Source: Nitrospirota bacterium (lineage in GTDB: Bacteria > Nitrospirota > Thermodesulfovibrionia > Thermodesulfovibrionales > Dissulfurispiraceae). From it: a DNA stretch of 6,777 nucleotides. Below are positions 5,058 to 6,777 of this stretch, piece by piece; within the stretch, counting starts at the first letter, position 1; each line of letters begins with the position of its first letter. The stretch is from contig JACREW010000150.1 in NCBI GenBank assembly GCA_016212685.1, positions 1-6,777 on the forward strand. The letters are read 5' to 3'. Position numbers and translations under genes: made by a program. A model generated the notes under the pieces. That model did not search any database. It had not been told where the DNA came from and saw only the letters and a list, made by a program, of their open reading frames with translations.

Positions 5058-6650
5058 TTATATTTTAAACCAGCTTATGCTCTGGTCTAACTCTTTTGCC
5101 TGAGAATTAAGTTTGTCCATAATCTGCCTTGCATTTTCTATCATGGTCACAGTGTTATTGATATGCCCTGTTATGGTTTCCATATTGTGGGCGATTTCTT
5201 CGGATGCCGATGATTGTTCTTCTGTTGCTACTGCAATCCTCTGTATCATATCCATTGCCTTCTGTGTTGCGTTTACTATTTCCTCAAGGGCTTTTGCAGC
5301 CTCGCCGGCGAGGTTTACGCCGCCCTCCGCATCCCTGCTGCTTTTCTCCATCGCCTCGACAGACGCCTCTGACTGAACCTGAATGCCCTTTATCTTCTCT
5401 GCTATTTCACCCGTTGCCTTCGATGTCCTCTCTGCAAGCTTTCTCACCTCATCGGCAACAACAGCAAACCCTCTTCCCTGCTCTCCCGCCCTCGCAGCCT
5501 CGATAGCTGCATTCAATGCAAGAAGGTTCGTCTGGTCCGCTATGTCATTTATGACTGCCACTATCTCGCCGATTTCCTGAGAGCCTTTGCCGAGCTTTTC
5601 GATTGTTTGGGACGATTCCTTCACGGACTCTGCTATGCCGATTATGGCGTCAACTGCTTTTTTAACGGTATCCTTTCCCTTGCCTGCGATGTTTGTTGCC
5701 TCTTTTGCAGCCTCTGATGCGAATGATGCGTTCTTTGCCACATCTATTATTGTCTGCGACATCTCCGTTGTTGCGGACGCTACCTGGTCGATCTGCGAGA
5801 GCTGCTCTTTTGCGCCGGTATCCATTGTGTTTATCCTCTCCGCGAGCGAGCCGACGTCGTGGGTTACGCCTCCGGCAACGCTGTTGATCTTCAACATGGT
5901 TTCCCTCAATGTGATGAGGATTTTATTGTAAATGTCCTTGAGGAAGTTGCTTTCATCGGTGATCCTGCATTCCTCTTTAAGCTCGCCTCTCTCCAAAGTT
6001 GTAAAACAGGCAAGCGCATTTGCCATATTTTTTTGCATGGTTTTATTGATGATAAAGAGAAATGCCGAAAACCCGACTAATGAAAGGAGTATGATGACTA
6101 TGAGCAGCGTTGTGCCGCTTTTCATTGCCTTTTTATCTTCTTCAAGGCTTCCTTTGAACTTTCCTTTTTGCTCTTTCATCATTTCCAGTAAGGATGCCCT
6201 GACTTCTCTCCATTTTGAGGTTTCTTTCTGTGTCAATAGTTCAATGGCATTATCCATCTTCCCTGAGCCGGCGAGTTCCTGCACCTCAGTCTTAAGCTTG
6301 TGGTCTTCTTCCCATAATGCCTTGACCTTTTTAAGTTCCTCCTGCATTTTTCCGGCGGACAGCTTAATTGCTTCGTCATTTGCCTTCATAAAGATCTCAT
6401 GTGCTTCTTTGTAATTGCTCCTTGCTTTTGCGTCCTTTGGATTAATCAGGACGTTCCTCGTTGCCTGTCCTGTCTGGAGACCTTGGGCATACATGTCGTT
6501 CAGATTCAGCAGCAATGCCTGGTCGAGGTTTATCATCTTTTCCGTCCTTGTCTTTACCTTTCCATTATGGACAATGAAAAGGGCAAGGATAATCCCAAGA
6601 ACGACGGCATTGATAATGCCGACCACCAGTAATAATTTTTTGATATTCAT
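5058..6650 (-). CDS. Methyl-accepting chemotaxis protein with helical-bundle sensor and degenerate HAMP
   Basis: The 530-residue receptor has a membrane helix (about 5-28), a periplasmic region (29-177) of predicted long helices, a second membrane helix (about 180-202), a linker and a signalling domain. The sensor has MYAQGLQTGQATRN (53-66) and high Lys/Glu content, and suits a four-helix-bundle fold with no ligand motif that I recognise. The linker at 203-255 sits where HAMP belongs but lacks the usual proline motif of HAMP helix 1. The tip DQTNLLALNAAIEAARAG (372-389) and its flanks match the other receptor almost exactly at protein level. ATEEQSSASEEIA (475-487) is a near-consensus methylation segment, and there is no CheR-tether pentapeptide. 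I chose ATG 6650 because AGGGGG lies 5 nt ahead. A TTG at 6686 would add 12 polar residues, but it coincides with the predicted transcript start. It is first in the operon. Confidence 0.93.
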   Translation of the reverse strand: MNIKKLLLVVGIINAVVLGIILALFIVHNGKVKTRTEKMINLDQALLLNLNDMYAQGLQTGQATRNVLINPKDAKARSNYKEAHEIFMKANDEAIKLSAGKMQEELKKVKALWEEDHKLKTEVQELAGSGKMDNAIELLTQKETSKWREVRASLLEMMKEQKGKFKGSLEEDKKAMKSGTTLLIVIILLSLVGFSAFLFIINKTMQKNMANALACFTTLERGELKEECRITDESNFLKDIYNKILITLRETMLKINSVAGGVTHDVGSLAERINTMDTGAKEQLSQIDQVASATTEMSQTIIDVAKNASFASEAAKEATNIAGKGKDTVKKAVDAIIGIAESVKESSQTIEKLGKGSQEIGEIVAVINDIADQTNLLALNAAIEAARAGEQGRGFAVVADEVRKLAERTSKATGEIAEKIKGIQVQSEASVEAMEKSSRDAEGGVNLAGEAAKALEEIVNATQKAMDMIQRIAVATEEQSSASEEIAHNMETITGHINNTVTMIENARQIMDKLNSQAKELDQSISWFKI

Positions 6651-6654
6651 ATTT

Positions 6655-6660
6655 CCCCCT
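6655..6660 (-). promoter_or_regulatory. Ribosome binding site of the first receptor gene
   Basis: AGGGGG on the - strand precedes ATG 6650 by 4 nt. It supports this start over the upstream TTG at 6686, which has no purine-rich site before it. Confidence 0.65.
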
Positions 6661-6691
6661 ATGTTTTCGTATCTGTTATTTCCCAATTAAA

Positions 6692-6720
6692 ATTATACTC
6701 ATAATCGGCAAAAATTTGAA
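6692..6720 (-). promoter_or_regulatory. Sigma-70-type promoter of the MCP-cheW-MCP operon
   Basis: On the - strand a perfect -10 hexamer TATAAT lies at 6697-6692. TTCAAA at 6720-6715 (4 of 6 consensus bases) stands 17 bp upstream as -35. The start point would be near 6685, leaving a leader of about 35 nt before ATG 6650. A motility sigma factor (sigma-28) element, TAAA-N15-GCCGATAA, is not seen here. The promoter begins 5 nt after the preceding gene's stop, with no terminator between, so readthrough from that gene is possible. Confidence 0.6.
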
Positions 6721-6724
6721 TATG

Positions 6725-6777
6725 TTATGTGTTATCCCTTATCTTATTTATCATTTCTGTTGTCGATATGCCTCTAA
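6725..6777 (-). CDS. C-terminal end of a probable cytidylyltransferase-type nucleotidyltransferase (partial)
   Basis: On the - strand an open frame enters from the right edge and ends at TAA (6727-6725). It gives RGISTTEMINKIRDNT. A G-I-S-T-T-x-x-I-x-x-I ending is characteristic of the small HIGH-type nucleotidyltransferases, such as the RfaE/HldE C-terminal domain, TagD and related glycerol- or sugar-phosphate cytidylyltransferases, where this segment closes the nucleotide pocket. Only 16 complete codons are visible, so the exact enzyme cannot be named and the match could be chance. It points the same way as the chemotaxis operon, whose promoter starts just beyond its stop, and has no obvious functional link to it. 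Confidence 0.5.
   Translation of the reverse strand, partial: RGISTTEMINKIRDNT

Noticed and set aside
5031..5068. AT-rich stretch before cheW as an internal promoter
   Set aside because: TATACT and TATAAA words occur, but no -35 at good spacing; low-complexity AT DNA alone is too weak to call.
3250..5580. Recent tandem duplication of the two receptors
   Set aside because: Protein identity at the tip reflects family-wide conservation. The DNA differs at many third positions, and the sensor regions are unrelated.
6651..6686. Longer start (TTG 6686) for the first receptor
   Set aside because: It has no ribosome site and falls at the predicted transcript start. The ATG at 6650 has AGGGGG ahead and begins just before the membrane helix.

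Overview
This window joins two gene blocks that face each other. The left block (about 1-2810, + strand) is a nitrogen-assimilation cluster: the tail of an ammonium transporter (amt), a stand-alone class I glutamine amidotransferase, the PII signal protein glnB and type I glutamine synthetase glnA. The right block (about 2890-6720, - strand) is a chemotaxis operon read in the order MCP, cheW, MCP. The last bases (6725-6777, - strand) hold the end of another gene, probably a cytidylyltransferase-type nucleotidyltransferase.

The organism is a Gram-negative-type, motile (or at least chemosensory) bacterium of moderate GC. The GlnA is a GS-I with the adenylylation tyrosine, PII carries the uridylylation tyrosine, and a good -24/-12 (sigma-54) promoter precedes the amidotransferase. 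The A/G-rich ribosome sites, the C/T-rich hairpin after glnA and the receptor style suggest a Nitrospirota or deltaproteobacterial lineage. That placement is an impression from style and not something the window proves.

Layout: amt ends at 93 and is closed by a strong intrinsic terminator (105-147). A sigma-54-type promoter (184-199) then drives the amidotransferase, whose only possible start lies about 3 nt from the predicted transcript start and has no Shine-Dalgarno, so its mRNA may be essentially leaderless. An 87-nt gap rich in GCGTTATA-type inverted repeats leads to glnB. A 63-nt gap carrying four tandem copies of a 9-bp unit leads to glnA. Behind glnA lies a perfect 21-bp inverted repeat, probably the shared terminator of the two convergent blocks. 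In the chemotaxis block a sigma-70-type promoter (6692-6720) precedes the first receptor; cheW and the second receptor follow at short spacing with their own ribosome sites.

How the genes fit together: Amt imports ammonium, GlnA fixes it into glutamine, and GlnB reports nitrogen/2-oxoglutarate status to transporter and synthetase. The amidotransferase would release ammonia from glutamine or a gamma-glutamyl compound, but its substrate is unknown. The receptors and CheW would feed a CheA kinase encoded elsewhere. The receptor next to glnA has a NarX/PilJ-like P-box motif, so a nitrogen-oxide taxis role is a testable idea. Most of the window is conventional; the points of interest are regulatory DNA and receptor sensor domains, not a clearly new system.
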